64,000 nt of DNA. Source: Ziziphus jujuba. Lineage: Eukaryota; Streptophyta; Magnoliopsida; Rosales; Rhamnaceae. Made by a program: the position numbers and the translations under genes. Every line of letters starts with the position of its first letter. Position 1 is the stretch's first letter. Location of the stretch: contig NC_083383.1 in NCBI RefSeq assembly GCF_031755915.1, forward strand, positions 21,875,001 through 21,939,000, read 5' to 3'. The notes under the pieces were generated by a model that saw nothing but the letters and a program-made list of their open reading frames with translations, was not told the origin of the DNA and searched no databases. Shown in pieces: positions 36,070-48,008 of the stretch.

Positions 36070-38750
36070 ATGACACCTCTAAAGGCGTTTCTTTCTTTCA
36101 TGGTTTCTTCTTTGCCTTCAGTTGCTGTCAATGGCACTTTCAAGCTCGACTCCGATTTCAGAAAACAACCCTCATCTTTTCTTTCCACTGATCAAGTCCA
36201 TACTCCATACCACTCTACCTATCCTTCTCAAATTCTGTGTTTTCATTTTTTTTTAACTTTTATAAATATCTACTTTATGGAAATACATGTTTTTTTATTT
36301 TTAATTTATTTTGGTCAAAGAAACTAATTCTTGGATTGGAAACTGCATATAAATGTATACACACACATACATATATGCTTCAAAAGAATTTGTGGGTTAT
36401 CTAGCTTTATAGGGCTAATCCCACTTCAGTTTCGCTTTTACAAATTAACTTGGAAACTTTGAATTTCAACATTTCATATGATTAAATTTAGTGCTTTTCT
36501 AGTTTATTATGTTTTTTTGGCATTGATATGTCTTCTCTGCATGGACTATTTAGAATCCTAGAGCTCAAATTTTCCTATCAGAGAAGTTATATAGGCAGCC
36601 ATTTGGATAGAATTTCTTAACCAAAGTCTTTGGACTTCCAAGAAGCACTCTCTATGACAAAAGAGAATTCTATTATCAAATTGACATATTATGTTAGCCT
36701 CTTGCAATAATGCATTGATAAAAATCCAGCTTCAGAAGCTGAAATGGTGCATGCCCACAACATAAAGACTAGAAGCCATGGAGGTTTATTTGTATCAACA
36801 TCCCTTGTCAATGTCTATGTAAAATGTGGAACCATGGAAAATGCTCACAAGGTTTTTGACAAATTGTCTCGGAGAAATGTTGTTGCATGGACAACTTTGA
36901 TGACGGGTTATGTACACACTTTGAAGCCAGAGCTTGCCATCCAAGTTTTTCTAGAAATGTTGAAGGCAAGGGTTTATCTTACAAACTACATTCTAGGTAT
37001 CGCTTTAAATGCTTGCACTTCATTGCACTGTGTCAAAAAGGGTGAAGAAATCCATGCGTACACTATCAAGTACCATATTGACTTTGACACTAGTATAGGT
37101 AACTCCCTTTGTAGATTGTATTCCAAATGTAGAGTAACTCCCTTTGTAGATTGTATTCCAAATGTAGAGACTTAGAATCTTCTGTTAAAGCTTTTATGAA
37201 GATCAGGGAAAAGAACGTAATCTCATGGACTAGAACTATATCTGCTTATGATGACAATGGTGAAGCTTCAAGGGATCTGCAATTTTTCACCAAGATGATT
37301 TCTAAGGATGTTGAACCCAATGAGTTTAACCTAACTAGTATTTTGAGCCTGTGTTGTGTAATGCTGACATTGGGTGTAGGTACACAGGTTCACTCATTAA
37401 GCATCAAACATGGCTATAAGTCAAATTTGCCCATAAAAAAATTCTATAATGTATTTATACCTCAAATGTGGGTAGGTTAAACAGACTCGAGCACTATTTA
37501 AGGGAATGGAGGCTATCAGCTTGATTACATGGAATGCAATGATTGCATGATATGTCCAAATGATGGACCTTGAAGGGAATGACCTTTCAGCATATCAAAG
37601 TGGAGGCACTCAGTATTTTCTCGAAATTGAATTGCTCAGGCATGAAACTTGATCTATTCACCTTCTCAAGTATCTTAACTATTTGTAGTAGTTCTGTGGC
37701 TTTAGAATAGGGGGAATAATTCATGCTCAGACCATTAAAATTGGGTTTCTCTCATATGTTGTTGTTGGAACTGCACTAATTAATATGTACAATACATGTG
37801 GAAGTATTGAGAAAGCAAGTAAAGCTTTTCTTGAGATGTCTACAAGAACTTTGATATCATGGACTTCTATGATCACGGGGTTTGCACAGCATGGCAAGAC
37901 TCAGCAAGCATTACAACTCTTTGAGGATATAAGATTTGCTGGAGTTGTAGTCATGCTGGAATGGTCTATGAAGTGCTCTGTTACTTTGAGATGATGCAAA
38001 AGAAATATAAAATTAAGCCTGTGATGGATCATTTTGCCTGCTTAATTGATATGTTTGTGAGATTAGGTCAACTAGATGAAGCTTTAAATTTTATCAACAA
38101 ATGGATATTGAACCCAGTGAGATTATATGGCCAATCTTGATTGAAGGGTGCAAAAGTCATGGAAATTTAGAACTGGGCTAAAACCAAAAGATATCGAGAC
38201 TTACATCTTGTTGTTGAGCATGTACCTCTTAGCAGGGAGATGGAAAGATGTTTCAAAAGTGAGGAAACTTATGAAAGAAGAGAAACTGGGAAAACTAAAG
38301 GATTGGAGCTGGATAAGCATTAAAGACAAGGTTTATTCATTTAAACCCAATGACAAATCTCATCCTCAAAATGTAGATATTTACAAGTCTTTGGAGAATT
38401 TGTTTGACCAAGCAAAGAGTCTTGGATATGAATCACGAGAAACTTTGATAGTAATAGATGAGGATGAGAAAAAAACATATTTTTTTTCTACACATTATCA
38501 TAGTGAGAAGTTAGCAGTTGCATTTGAGTTATTAAACACTCCTAGTACTATACCAATAAGGGTGATGAAGAATGTAATAATGTGCAGGGATTGCCATAAC
38601 TTTGTAAAGATTATTTCATTACTGATAGATAGGGAAATAACCATACGAGACAACAAGCGGCTTCACAAAATTGTCAATGGATGATGCTTTTGTGGGATTT
38701 TGGAGGTCTTTTATGATATTTTTGTATGGAAAACTGGGGAAAAATTCCTA
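36070..38750 (+). pseudogene. DYW-class pentatricopeptide-repeat gene, decayed
   Basis: Members of this family bind and edit organelle RNA; this copy cannot make a full protein. A possible first exon (start 36070 or 36100: MVSSLPSVAVNGTFKLDSDF) looks like an organelle-targeting peptide. The body runs from about 36628 with PPR units such as TSLVNVYVKCGTMENAHKVF, RRNVVAWTTLMTGYVH and KNVISWTRTISAYDDNG. The C-terminal E/DYW part has WSWISIKDKVYSF, HSEKLAVAFELLNTP and MCRDCHNFVKIIS. Damage: a stop near 36709, a 35-bp tandem duplication (37105-37174) that shifts the frame, stops near 37480, 37548 and 37711, short losses near 37950 and 38170, and a TGA at 38682 plus a base loss that removes the CxC...DYW end. 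It is probably a duplicate of a working gene elsewhere. Confidence 0.88.
37105..37174 (+). repeat. 35-bp tandem duplication in the PPR pseudogene
   Basis: The unit GTAACTCCCTTTGTAGATTG...GTAGA is present twice in a row without differences. Because 35 is not a multiple of three it shifts the frame; the true frame resumes with KCRDLESSVKAFMKIREKN. Confidence 0.92.
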
Positions 38751-38929
38751 ACATTCTTCAAAACTTGTAAACATGCTGTATATATCTTAAAATTTTTATG
38801 TGATTTATTGATCAATCATCTTTTTCATATTGTCAAGTGAGATAGGCTTAATTGATATGCCATTTACATCCAAATCTACAAAGTTGTGAATTTGAAATAT
38901 TGAGGTGAGGGATAATTGTTGTTTAATTG

Positions 38930-38933
38930 ATCA

Positions 38934-38967
<34 letters not shown>

Positions 38968-39240
38968 TGATATCATGAATGATGATCATTCATGGTATAT
39001 TTATCTTTAGGAGAAAATATTTCATGCAACCTGCCATGTCATCTTTGCAACTTCTAGTTATTAATTGAAATTGTTGTAGTTCATTAAAAAAAAAAAAAAT
39101 CTTCTTTTTCATATCATGAATAATCATCATTCATGGTCTATGTATCTTTAGAAGAAAATATTTTATGTAACTATCAATTATTACATGTAACGTATTTTAT
39201 GCAACTTGCCATATTATCTTTGCAACTTTCTATTAGTACT
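38930..39240. repeat. Microsatellite and duplicated palindrome-bearing segment
   Basis: A TA run (38934-38961) is followed by CATGAATGATGATCATTCAT, a near-perfect palindrome. About 135 bp later a second copy, CATGAATAATCATCATTCATG, occurs, and both are followed by similar sequence (ATCTTTAG.AGAAAATATTT, then TATCTTTGCAACTT). Non-coding. Confidence 0.65.
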
Positions 39241-39242
39241 TG

Positions 39243-39863
39243 TGTTTGAGCCATAAAATATTATTTTATCAAGATAAGAAGTAAAGTTTTGGAGCTATCT
39301 GAAGAGGGATAAATTTTATCAAATTAGAGTTGGAGTGAAGATAATAATTGTAAATTTATGGGTATTTATCTAAAATTATAAATTGGTATAAAATATATAG
39401 ATACTGGATAACTACATGATTAAGAAAGATTTAGCCTACCAAGTTTTTGATCGCTATTAGTGAACTTTGGATGGAAGCTATATAAGGAGGTGACAGGTAT
39501 CAATTTGAGGACCACTCACATACCCTCAACTTCTCTTTTCAATATGCTTGAGTCCAATTCACTTTAATTCTAGCTTTAAATTAATTATTTTCTAGCTTTC
39601 ATTTAATTGTTATTTATATTTTATTTTGCTCTTTCTTTGTCATTTCCAATTCTTTTTTGTTACTTGAATTTCTTTTATTAATAACATCCTATTTATTTTC
39701 TTTTGTTCTCACTGTGCCTAATATAGAATTCTCTTTTGTTCCTAATATATCATTTTCTTTTTTTTCTCTATTTCTATTATAATTGCCTAATTAATTTATT
39801 ATTTATTTTTTCCTTTAATTAATATTTTATTTAAAAGTGGCATGCCTCGCAGTTATAGAGACT
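39243..39863 (+). mobile_element. Family D, first LTR
   Basis: Starts TGTTTGAGCCATAAAATATT and shares sequence with the second LTR up to TTATAGAGACT. The exact 3' end is uncertain by about 20 bases. Confidence 0.7.
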
Positions 39864-40224
39864 TCTAAAAGTTGCAATATAGTTTTTTGACACACCCGGT
39901 AGAACACATTAGATGAAGTTCAACTATCAAGATGACATCCCAAGTTCAAGACTTTAGAAATTTCATCCAAAATTTTGTTGAATCCCAAGGGAAATTCGAA
40001 CAAGATTGATGTGCTTATCGAATCGCAAAGAAGTTTCAACATTGAGCTTGTTGAATTCCAGAAAAAAGGTGAATGAGTCCATCTAACACCAACTCAGTTT
40101 GTTTGAAAGCCAGATGCAGAACACATGTCCTGCTGCTTACAAGTAATACAAATCAGTTCTACTAGTTTAGAATTAAGTTGTTCCAGTTTAGGGGCATTGT
40201 TTGGTTGAAATAACTGAAGTCCAA

Positions 40225-40560
40225 TGAATTTGAAAATGGATTCTAGGCCGAATCCCAAGTCAAAACTAGAGTTAAAGCCTGAGTTAAAATTGAAGTTGAA
40301 CTTGAAGCTAAAGTCTAGGTAGATGCTAAAATAGCTAAAGCCAGAATCTAGGCCATAGTCGAAGTGGAATGTGGAATCCAAGTTAAAGTTGAAGCTAATA
40401 TCTAAATTAAATTTGAAGTCAAGATCCAAGCTAGATTTACAGTTGGAATCTAGGCTGAAGCCGAAATCCATGCCAGAGATGAAGTCAGAGTCGAAATTAA
40501 ATTTGGGACAAAGTTCGAGACCAATAGGCCGAATCATTGCCAAGGTACAAGAGTAAGAAA
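40225..40560 (+). repeat. Lysine/leucine/serine-coding degenerate repeat
   Basis: A run of six-base-periodic sequence (variants of GAAGTTAAAGCT and GAATCTAAG). In one plus-strand frame it reads SKLELKPELKLKLNLKLKSR and, after two stops, ESKLKLKLISKLNLKSRSKL. On the other strand the same block is open for 159 codons as a phenylalanine/asparagine/aspartate-rich frame, which follows from the base composition and is unlikely to be a gene. It fills much of the internal region of family D. Confidence 0.7.
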
Positions 40561-40777
40561 CATCACAGGTCATATTATAGGACTAGGAAATAGCTAGAAT
40601 TGCAGACAAGTGAGAATATTAGAAATTGTTGCCAGCATAATTCCTAATTTATTTTCTCTCATTTTGGACATTTTAAGTTAGAGACCCAAACCATAGCCAT
40701 CAACTGCACGTACAAGTTGTTCAAGCTATAATATATTGTTTTATTTTGATAAAAGTAAAACAGTAAATTGGGGGAAA

Positions 40778-42535
40778 TGTTGAACCATAAAATATTATTT
40801 TTATCAAGATAAGAGATAAAGTTTATGATAAGAATCTGTTTATACCCATATAATCTACGACTCGTTAGGGTGCTAATCCTGTGCAACTGAAGACGAGACC
40901 AATCACTAGGGCACAAGCCAAGAGGTTTAAGAACAACCCGGTTAGTTTCATTCAAGGTGCTATTAAATCTTAAGAAGGCAAGATAATACTCGAAGATCCA
41001 AAGCATGTTTTATGCATTCAAGTTATGAAGGCCGAAATGGACCCGGAAAGCTGTTTTAGTGCATCTATGGACTCCGGGCAGTAAGGGACTAGTTTGTTAG
41101 CTTGTGAACATGATTAAGCACACCAAGAGATCATGGAATCAAGCCAAGGCAATAGTAAAACTGAACATACAACACGTTTGTGCATAAAGATCAACTTGGT
41201 CGGTTTTGAGTGGTTTTGGCGCTGAGAAGGGCCTTTCTTGTTGTCAAGCAAGCTTTGCTTATTCCAATCAAGGGCAACACATGGGAACCAATTCTAATCC
41301 TATTTAGCATCATAATTGGCATAATGGAGCTGATTTAGAGCCTAAATTAGCTGGCAATTTGACAAAGACAGCTTGTTTGGCAAACTAATCAACTAGTTTC
41401 CTAATTTAAAATTTTGACTTTTGTTTTAGGAAATAGTCTTTTATTTTGATTTTTATTTATTTATTTGCTGGAAAAATTAATTTAGGAATGTTGTTATTTT
41501 ATTATTTTGATTGTAAATTAATTAATTCCTATTTCAAAATTAAGGAATTAATTAGTCCAAATTTGTTTAGGAAACTTAGAAAATTCGGCCTTTCCCAATC
41601 CTATTCTATGTTGGCCGAATTTTACCTTAATGTTTTTAGGAATTTCGTTTTGTGACTTTAACCTATTTAAAGGCTTATTTTTCAATGAAAAAGGAGCTTA
41701 GATTATTATTCAAAAATTATTTATGAGAAGAATTCTCTTTGTTATCTTTGAACACCTAAACACTTAATAGAGATCAAGTGTTTTAGTTTGACTTATCAAT
41801 AAGATATTCATCACTTATTGTGGCGTCTTCATCTTATACCAAGGTTTCTAATCACAAGTTGATTAGAGATTAAGGTGACCATTAGAACTTGAACTTAATT
41901 GTGATTCGGACTAATATAATACGGATTTAGAAGTAAGTCGACCTAGGTTCATATCAGTTTAAGAGCTATTTGAATGGAGATAGATTTTATCAAATTAGAG
42001 TTGGAGTAAAGTGAAGATAATAGTTGCAGATTTATGGATATTTATCTACAATTATAAGTTAGTATAAAATATATAAACACTAGATAACTACATGATTTAT
42101 CAAAATTGAAAGCCGACCAAGTTTTTCGTCACTATCAGCAAGCTTTTGATGAAAGCTATTAAAAGGGATGAAGACACCATTTCAAGGACCACTCAGATCC
42201 ATCAACTTTTTCTCTTTTCAATATGCTTCAGTTCAATTTTCTTTAGTTCTAGCTTTCATTTAGTTATTTTATAGTTTTCATTTAGTTGTTATTTATATTT
42301 TATCTTGCTTTTCCTTTGTTATTTCCAATTCCTCTTTGTTAGTTGAATTTATTTTATTAGTAAAATCCTATTAAAATCCTATTTAGTTTCTAGCCATAGA
42401 ACCTAATATAGAATTCTTTTTTGTAGTTTATTTCTATTATAATCGCCTAGTCAATTTATAATTTATTCTATTTTATTTTTTTCCCTTCAATTTATATTTT
42501 ATTTGAACATGACACACCCAGCAATTATAGAGACT
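40778..42535 (+). mobile_element. Family D, second LTR interrupted by a gypsy solo LTR
   Basis: Starts TGTTGAACCATAAAATATT after the polypurine tract. The first 48 bases are followed by the nested LTR-A copy and then the rest (AAGAGCTATTTGAATGGAG...), parallel to 39295 onward. Confidence 0.75.
40826..41956 (+). mobile_element. LTR-A copy 7, solo LTR with perfect duplication
   Basis: 1131 bp, TGATAAGAATCTG...GTTCATATCA, flanked by GTTTA at 40821-40825 and 41957-41961. It shows the same TRAQAKRFK-coding start (near 40902) as the other copies. It lies more than 24 kb from the gypsy nest. Confidence 0.9.
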
Positions 42536-43000
42536 ATTAAGTGAAATAACCTTTAATTTTGTGTAACATCAACCAAAAACATGTGGGCTTTATACAAAAA
42601 TTATTAAGTACCCGATTATAAGTGTTTTTTTACATCATGTACATTATCCATAAAAAAGTTTTGCATATAAAAAGTTTTCAATCTCTAGTCATGGTTAACA
42701 TGCTACTGTCATCACATTCAGACCACACCAGGTCCTTTCGTAATAATGTTCATCATATTATAATTGCATTTTCAATATATTATATTGTTTCAATTTGTTA
42801 AGAAAACTTTTGTTATCTCTAATCTCCTCCTGCTCCCTCCTTTTAAATGAAAGGTTTGCTCATTTGAAGATTTTGGAAACTCATTTGAAGTGAAAGCTTA
42901 CCATCTGGAGAAGTCTAAAGATTTGTTTCCAACTTGAAATTCTTAGAAATGGGTGAAATTCAGGAGAGATTATTAGCCATTTGACTTCATTTATATTACT
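42536..43000. other. Spacer between two LTR elements
   Basis: About 465 bases of AT-rich sequence without recognisable features. Confidence 0.5.
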
Positions 43001-43324
43001 TGTTGGAAAATAGGAGATCTCGTTGTAATACATAGAATATAAGAAGATTTGATTAACTGTAAATAGTGTGATTTGGTCAATAATGTAGAATAGGAAAGTT
43101 AATAATCAGCCAGCTATTGTAGGAATATTTTTTCCTTATTTGTTTTATAATATCCTCTATAAAAGGACATTTATGTAAAGCACTTGAATATAGAAAAATA
43201 TATAAAATTCTTAAATTCTGTTCTTTTTTCAAAGTTTATATGGTATTAGAGCCTAAACTCACTTCTTGATTTTGCCTAAAAAAGAAAAACCCTAGCCGTC
43301 CCATTGCACAACTTATTACCAACT

Positions 43325-44567
43325 ATGTCTAAAGTTTCATCTATATCTATTCTTTCTACTAATCCATTCAATAGCATTACTTCATAAGCCCCAAATACTA
43401 ATTCTCATTCTGTCCATATCACCACGATTCGCTTGAATGGTAATAATTTCTTACGGTGGTCTCAATCCATTCGATTGTATGTTTGAAAGAGTGGGAAAAT
43501 TTGCTACCTGACCGAAGAAAAGAAAGCACTAGCACCAGAAGATGCGAATTATGCTACCTGGGATGCAGAAAATCCAATGGTTATGACGTGGCTTGTCAAT
43601 TCCATGGAGGAAGACATTGGTTCAAATTACATGTGCCATTCCATAGCCAAGGAATTATGGGATAATATTAACCAAATATATTCTGATTTGGGAAACCAGT
43701 CCCAAGGGTATGAGTTAACCTTGAAACTTAGTGAATTCCAACAGGGGGATGACATAGTCACCAAGCACTTTAACTCATTCAAATGGCTATGGCAAGATTT
43801 AGATTTGTTCAACGACTATAAATGAAAATCTACTGAAGATGCCATTCACAACAAAAAGACATGGAGGCTCATCGAATATACAAGTTCCTTGCTGGGCTCA
43901 ATATGGCGTTTGATGAAGTAAGAGGAAGAATTATAGGTAGATCACCTTTTCTTCCAATTGGTGAAGCATTTGCAGAAGTGTGAAGAGAAAAAAGTCATAG
44001 AAACATAATGCTGGGCAAAAAGACCACCAACAAAGTTATAGAGAGTTCAGCATAAATTACTTCTGAATTTATTGCTAACAAGGCAGCAAATAAACCAAAG
44101 AAAGATGAAGAAAAGCCATGGATATGGTGTGATTACTGCGACCGTCCTCGCCACACCCATGAGACATGTTGGAAAATCCATGGCAAGCTTGCAAATTTGA
44201 AGAGTAGCAAGGCTGGTGACAAAACTAGACATGTAACACTTACTGCCAATGAAGCTGAAGCAAGTCCGTTCAGTAAGGAGCAAATGGATCACATTCTTAA
44301 GCTCCTAAAATCCAATTCATCATTTGGTATTGCTAGTGTTTCTATTGCTCAAACAAGTAGCGAACCTAGTGCACTTTCCTGTTCAAATTTTGCTTCATGG
44401 ATTATTGATTCTGGAGCTTCTGATCATATGACCAATCTTTCTAAATTATTCAATAGGTACTCACCTTATTCTGGTATTAAAAAAAAAAAAATTAGAATTG
44501 CAGATGGTAGTTTCTCACCTATTGTAAGAAAAAAGTTTGATAAAAATCTCAGAGAATATTGCTTTTA
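43325..44567 (+). pseudogene. gag-pol: Copia gag and protease (broken)
   Basis: From the ATG at 43325 the frame reads MSKVSSISILSTNPFNSITS and stops. It picks up again with TTIRLNGNNFLRWSQSIRLY, then NYATWDAENPMVMTWLVNSM and a SKEL-like helix region ending LWQDLDLFNDY. A CCHC zinc knuckle (WCDYCDRPRHTHETCWKIHG) lies near 44130-44185. The aspartic protease site WIIDSGASDHMT is at 44398-44433. Several frameshifts are needed to follow it, including an eight-A run at 44479. Confidence 0.85.
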
Positions 44568-47500
44568 AATCTTCTCTTCGTGTTCCTAAACTAACCTACA
44601 ATCTTTTATTCGTGAGTAAGCTTTCAAAGGAGTCTAATTGTTGTGTTATCTTTCATGATTGCCACTGTGAATTTCAAGACTAGTTCTGAGAAGAAAATTG
44701 GCAGTGCTAAAATGATAGATGGACTTTACTATTTTGATGGTGACTCCTTCAGTAATAAAAAAAAGCTTAAGGTTTTTGTAGTGTCAGTTCTATCTCTATT
44801 TATGAACAAATAATTATTTGGCATTTTAGATTAGGACATCTTAGTTTTTAATATCTTAAGCACTTGTTTCCTACTTTGTTTAAGGGTTTGGATTACTTAA
44901 AAATTCAGTGTGAAAGTTGTTCTTTATCTAAGAGTCATCGTACTACTTATTTGCCAAAATCTTATGTTCCTTCAAAAATATTTTATTTAATTCATAGTGA
45001 TTATTGGGAACCTTCAAAAATCACAACTATTTTTTTAAAAAAATGGTATGTCATATTTATTGATGATCATACTCAATTATGTTGAACAAATCTCATGAGT
45101 GAGAAGTTTGAAGTAGGAATATTATTTAAATTTTTTTATAAAATGACTGAAACTTAGTTTCAAACTAAAATCAGTATTCTTCATATTGATAATGGAACTA
45201 AGTATTTTAATGATCACTTGGGAGCCTTTTTAAAAGGCAAATAGCATTCAACATCAAACTACATGTTTAGAGACCCCTCAACAAATTGCCATTGCCAAAA
45301 GGAAAAATAAACACTTGCTTGAAATGGCTCGTGCTATAATGTTGTCAATGAATGTTCCAAAATATCTTTGGGGAGAAGCTATTTTAATAGCTTCTTATTT
45401 GATATATAGGATGCCTACATGTATTTTGAAATATAATACACCTTTAGAGTATTTCAAAATTTTTTTTCCTATGTCACGAATTTCCTTGGATTTACCACTA
45501 AAAGTTTTTGCTTGCACTGTTTTGTTTATATTCCTGGCCATTCTTGGTCCAAACTTGATCCAAGGGTTGAGAAGTGTATTTCATTGGGTATGCTTCAACT
45601 AAAAAGGGTTACTAATGTTTTAATCCCTAAACAAAAAAATTTCATGTGAGTATGGATGTTTTTTTCTTAGAAAACAAATCTTACTTCCAAAAAAATTATC
45701 TTCAAGACAAGAAAGAGGGAGTGGAAGACAATTTTTGGGATCTATCCCCTATTGCATTACCAAAGATTATCTTGAAAACTACTCTTAGTTATTTCTCTCC
45801 AACTATTTTTGAAAAACAAAGGGAAGTAAGTTTTGATAAAATCATTGAAAATCCTAGTTAGAAATTGCAAAACATTATCTCCAATAGGGGGAGAAAAACT
45901 ACAAGCAGATCAAAAGATCCAAAATAACGAGCTTCTGGTTCATACTTGGAGGAAATACCATCAAAAGAGTTAAGGTCCACCTATGATTTTGGAACCGAAT
46001 CAATCTTCAACTATGTACAATAGTACTCAAAATATTAGAAGTATTCCTATTCCTAACTCAAATTCAATTCCTATTTCTAATATGCTATCAGATCTGGATA
46101 TTCCTATAGCTTTTAGAAAAGGAACTCAAACTTGCATGAAGTACCCCTTTGTCAAATACTTATCTTATGAAAAATTTTCTCATTACTATAAGGCCTTCTA
46201 TTCAAAAACTTCACACTTATTTATCTTTAGAAATATTTAGGAAGCCTTAAATGATCCAAATTAGAAATTAGCAACTATGGAAGAGACAAATGCTCTGAGA
46301 AGAAGTGGTATGTGGGAGATAGTGGACATACCTAAAGAGAAGAAGATAGTAGGTTGTAAATGGGTTTTTATTGTGAAATGCAAAGTTGATGGTAGTATAG
46401 AAAGATAAAAGGTAATACTGGTAGCTAAGGGCTTTACCCAAACTTATGAGATTGATTATCAAGAACCTTTTGCTCATGTTAATAAGATAAATTCAATTTG
46501 AGTTTTGTTGTCTTTAGCTGTGAACTTTAATTGGTCGTTCCACTTGGACGTTAAGAATGCCTTCCTTAATGAAGATGTTGAAGATGAGGTCTTTATGAGC
46601 CTACTACCTGGGTTTTAGAAGAAATTGGATCCTAATAAGGTCTGTAAATTGAGAAAATCCCTTATAACTTGAAACAATCTCCTAGAACCTGGTTTAAGTG
46701 GTTTGGAAAAGCTGTAAAAAATTATGGCTATCATCAAACTCAAGCTAATCTATAATATTTTATAAGCACAGCAAGGAAGGCAAGGTTGCAATTTTAATTA
46801 TTTATGTAGATTATATAATTTTAACTGGTGACGATATTGAAGAACAAAAGAGAACTAAAAAGAATGTGGCAGCAGCCTTCGAGATCAAAGACTTAGGAAC
46901 ATTAAAATACTTTTGGGAATGGAATTTACTAAGTCTAAGGAAGGCATATTTGTTAACCAACGGAAATATGTTCTCGACTTACTTGATGAAATGGGCCTAC
47001 TCAGATGCAAACCAACTAAAACTCTTATTGAACCTAACTTGAAGTTACAAATTGTGAAGGCCAATGAAATACAAAATAGGGAGCAGTATCAAAGGCTAGT
47101 TGGAAGACTAATTTATTTGTCTCATACGTGTCCTAACAGAGCATTTGTTATTAGTATGGTTAGCTAGTTTATGCATTCACCTGGACTAGAACACTTCGAT
47201 GCAGTCTATAGGATTCTAAGGTACCTAAAAGGAACTTCTAGAAAGAGTTCGCTATTCAAGAAACGCGGCCATCTACAAATTGAAGCATACACTGATACAG
47301 ATTGGGCAGGAAGTGTCATTGACAGAAAATCAATTTTGGGCTATTGCACATTTGTTGGAAGCAACCTTCTTACTTGGAGAAGCAAGAAACAAGGTGTTGT
47401 TGCTAGGAGTAATGCTGAAGTGGAATTTAAATCAGCTGCACATGAAATTTATGAAGTGTTATGGATTAAGAGATTATTAAAAGATTTGAGAATCTCTAAT

Positions 47501-47758
47501 CCTATGCCTATGAGGATTTTTTGTGATAACAAAGCAGCAATCTCCATTGCATATAATCATGTCTTTCACAATAGAATAGAACATATGGAAGTGGATAAGT
47601 AATTTATCAAAAAAAAGTTAGAAGCTGGACTGATTTGTATGCGATATGTTCCTACAATTGAACAAACAGCAAATGTGCTTATTAAAGGATTACCAAAGAA
47701 GCAGTTTGATAACTTAATTGGCAAGCTAGCTATGGAAGATATCTTCAAACCAGTTTGA
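44568..47758 (+). pseudogene. pol: Copia pol: integrase, reverse transcriptase, RNase H (broken)
   Basis: Pre-integrase zinc finger CESCSLSKSHRTTYLP near 44908. Integrase LIHSDYWEPSKITTIF and FIDDHTQLC near 44990-45080, then LGEAI-type core GEAILIASYLIYRMPT near 45370. Reverse transcriptase GCKWVFIVKCKVDGSIER near 46353, LDVKNAFLNEDVEDEVFM near 46550, and YVDYIILTGDD near 46803, where the second catalytic aspartate of YVDD is a tyrosine. RNase [16 protein letters not shown] near 47287 and [12 protein letters not shown] near 47515. The last open stretches are 85 and 143 codons. The TGA at 47756-47758 ends pol just before the purine tract. Confidence 0.88.
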
Positions 47759-48008
47759 GGGAGAGTGTTAGAAAATATAAGATTTAGTTGTAATACATAG
47801 AATATTAGGAGATTTGATTAGTTGTAAATAGTATGATTTGATCAATAATGTAAATTAGAAAAGTTAATAATTAGCCAGCTACTGTAGAATTATTTTTTCC
47901 TGATTTGTTTTATAATCTCCTATATAAGAGGACCTTTAGTAAAAGCACATGAATATAGAAAAATATACAGAATTCTTTAATTGTATTTTTTTTTTTTTAG
48001 AGTTTATA

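Larger units (their letters stand above)
39243..42535 (+). mobile_element. Short LTR retrotransposon with little coding capacity (family D)
   Basis: Two direct repeats of about 621 bp (39243-39863 and 40778-42535 after removing a nested solo LTR) flank an internal part of 0.9 kb. A polypurine tract (TTGGGGGAAA, 40768-40777) touches the second repeat. No polymerase is present. Inside are a short gag-like stretch near 39935-40070 and a repetitive lysine/leucine-coding block. The outer ends lack a clear target duplication. It would need helper proteins to move. Confidence 0.75.
43001..48008 (+). mobile_element. Complete but inactive Ty1/copia retrotransposon
   Basis: LTRs at 43001-43240 and 47766-48008 both begin TGTT.GAAAATA and end AGTTTATA. 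A primer site, TGGTATTAGAGC (one change from tRNA-Met), follows the first, and a purine tract (GAGGGAGAG) precedes the second. The flanks TTACT and ATACT fit a 5-bp duplication with one change. Gag and pol lie between in the copia order protease, integrase, reverse transcriptase, RNase H, with many stops. The two LTRs differ at many positions, so the insertion is old. Confidence 0.92.

Noticed and set aside
40094..40573. 159-codon minus-strand frame rich in F, N, D and S
   Set aside because: It is the reverse of a six-base-periodic repeat; its openness follows from the repeat and no protein family is recognised.
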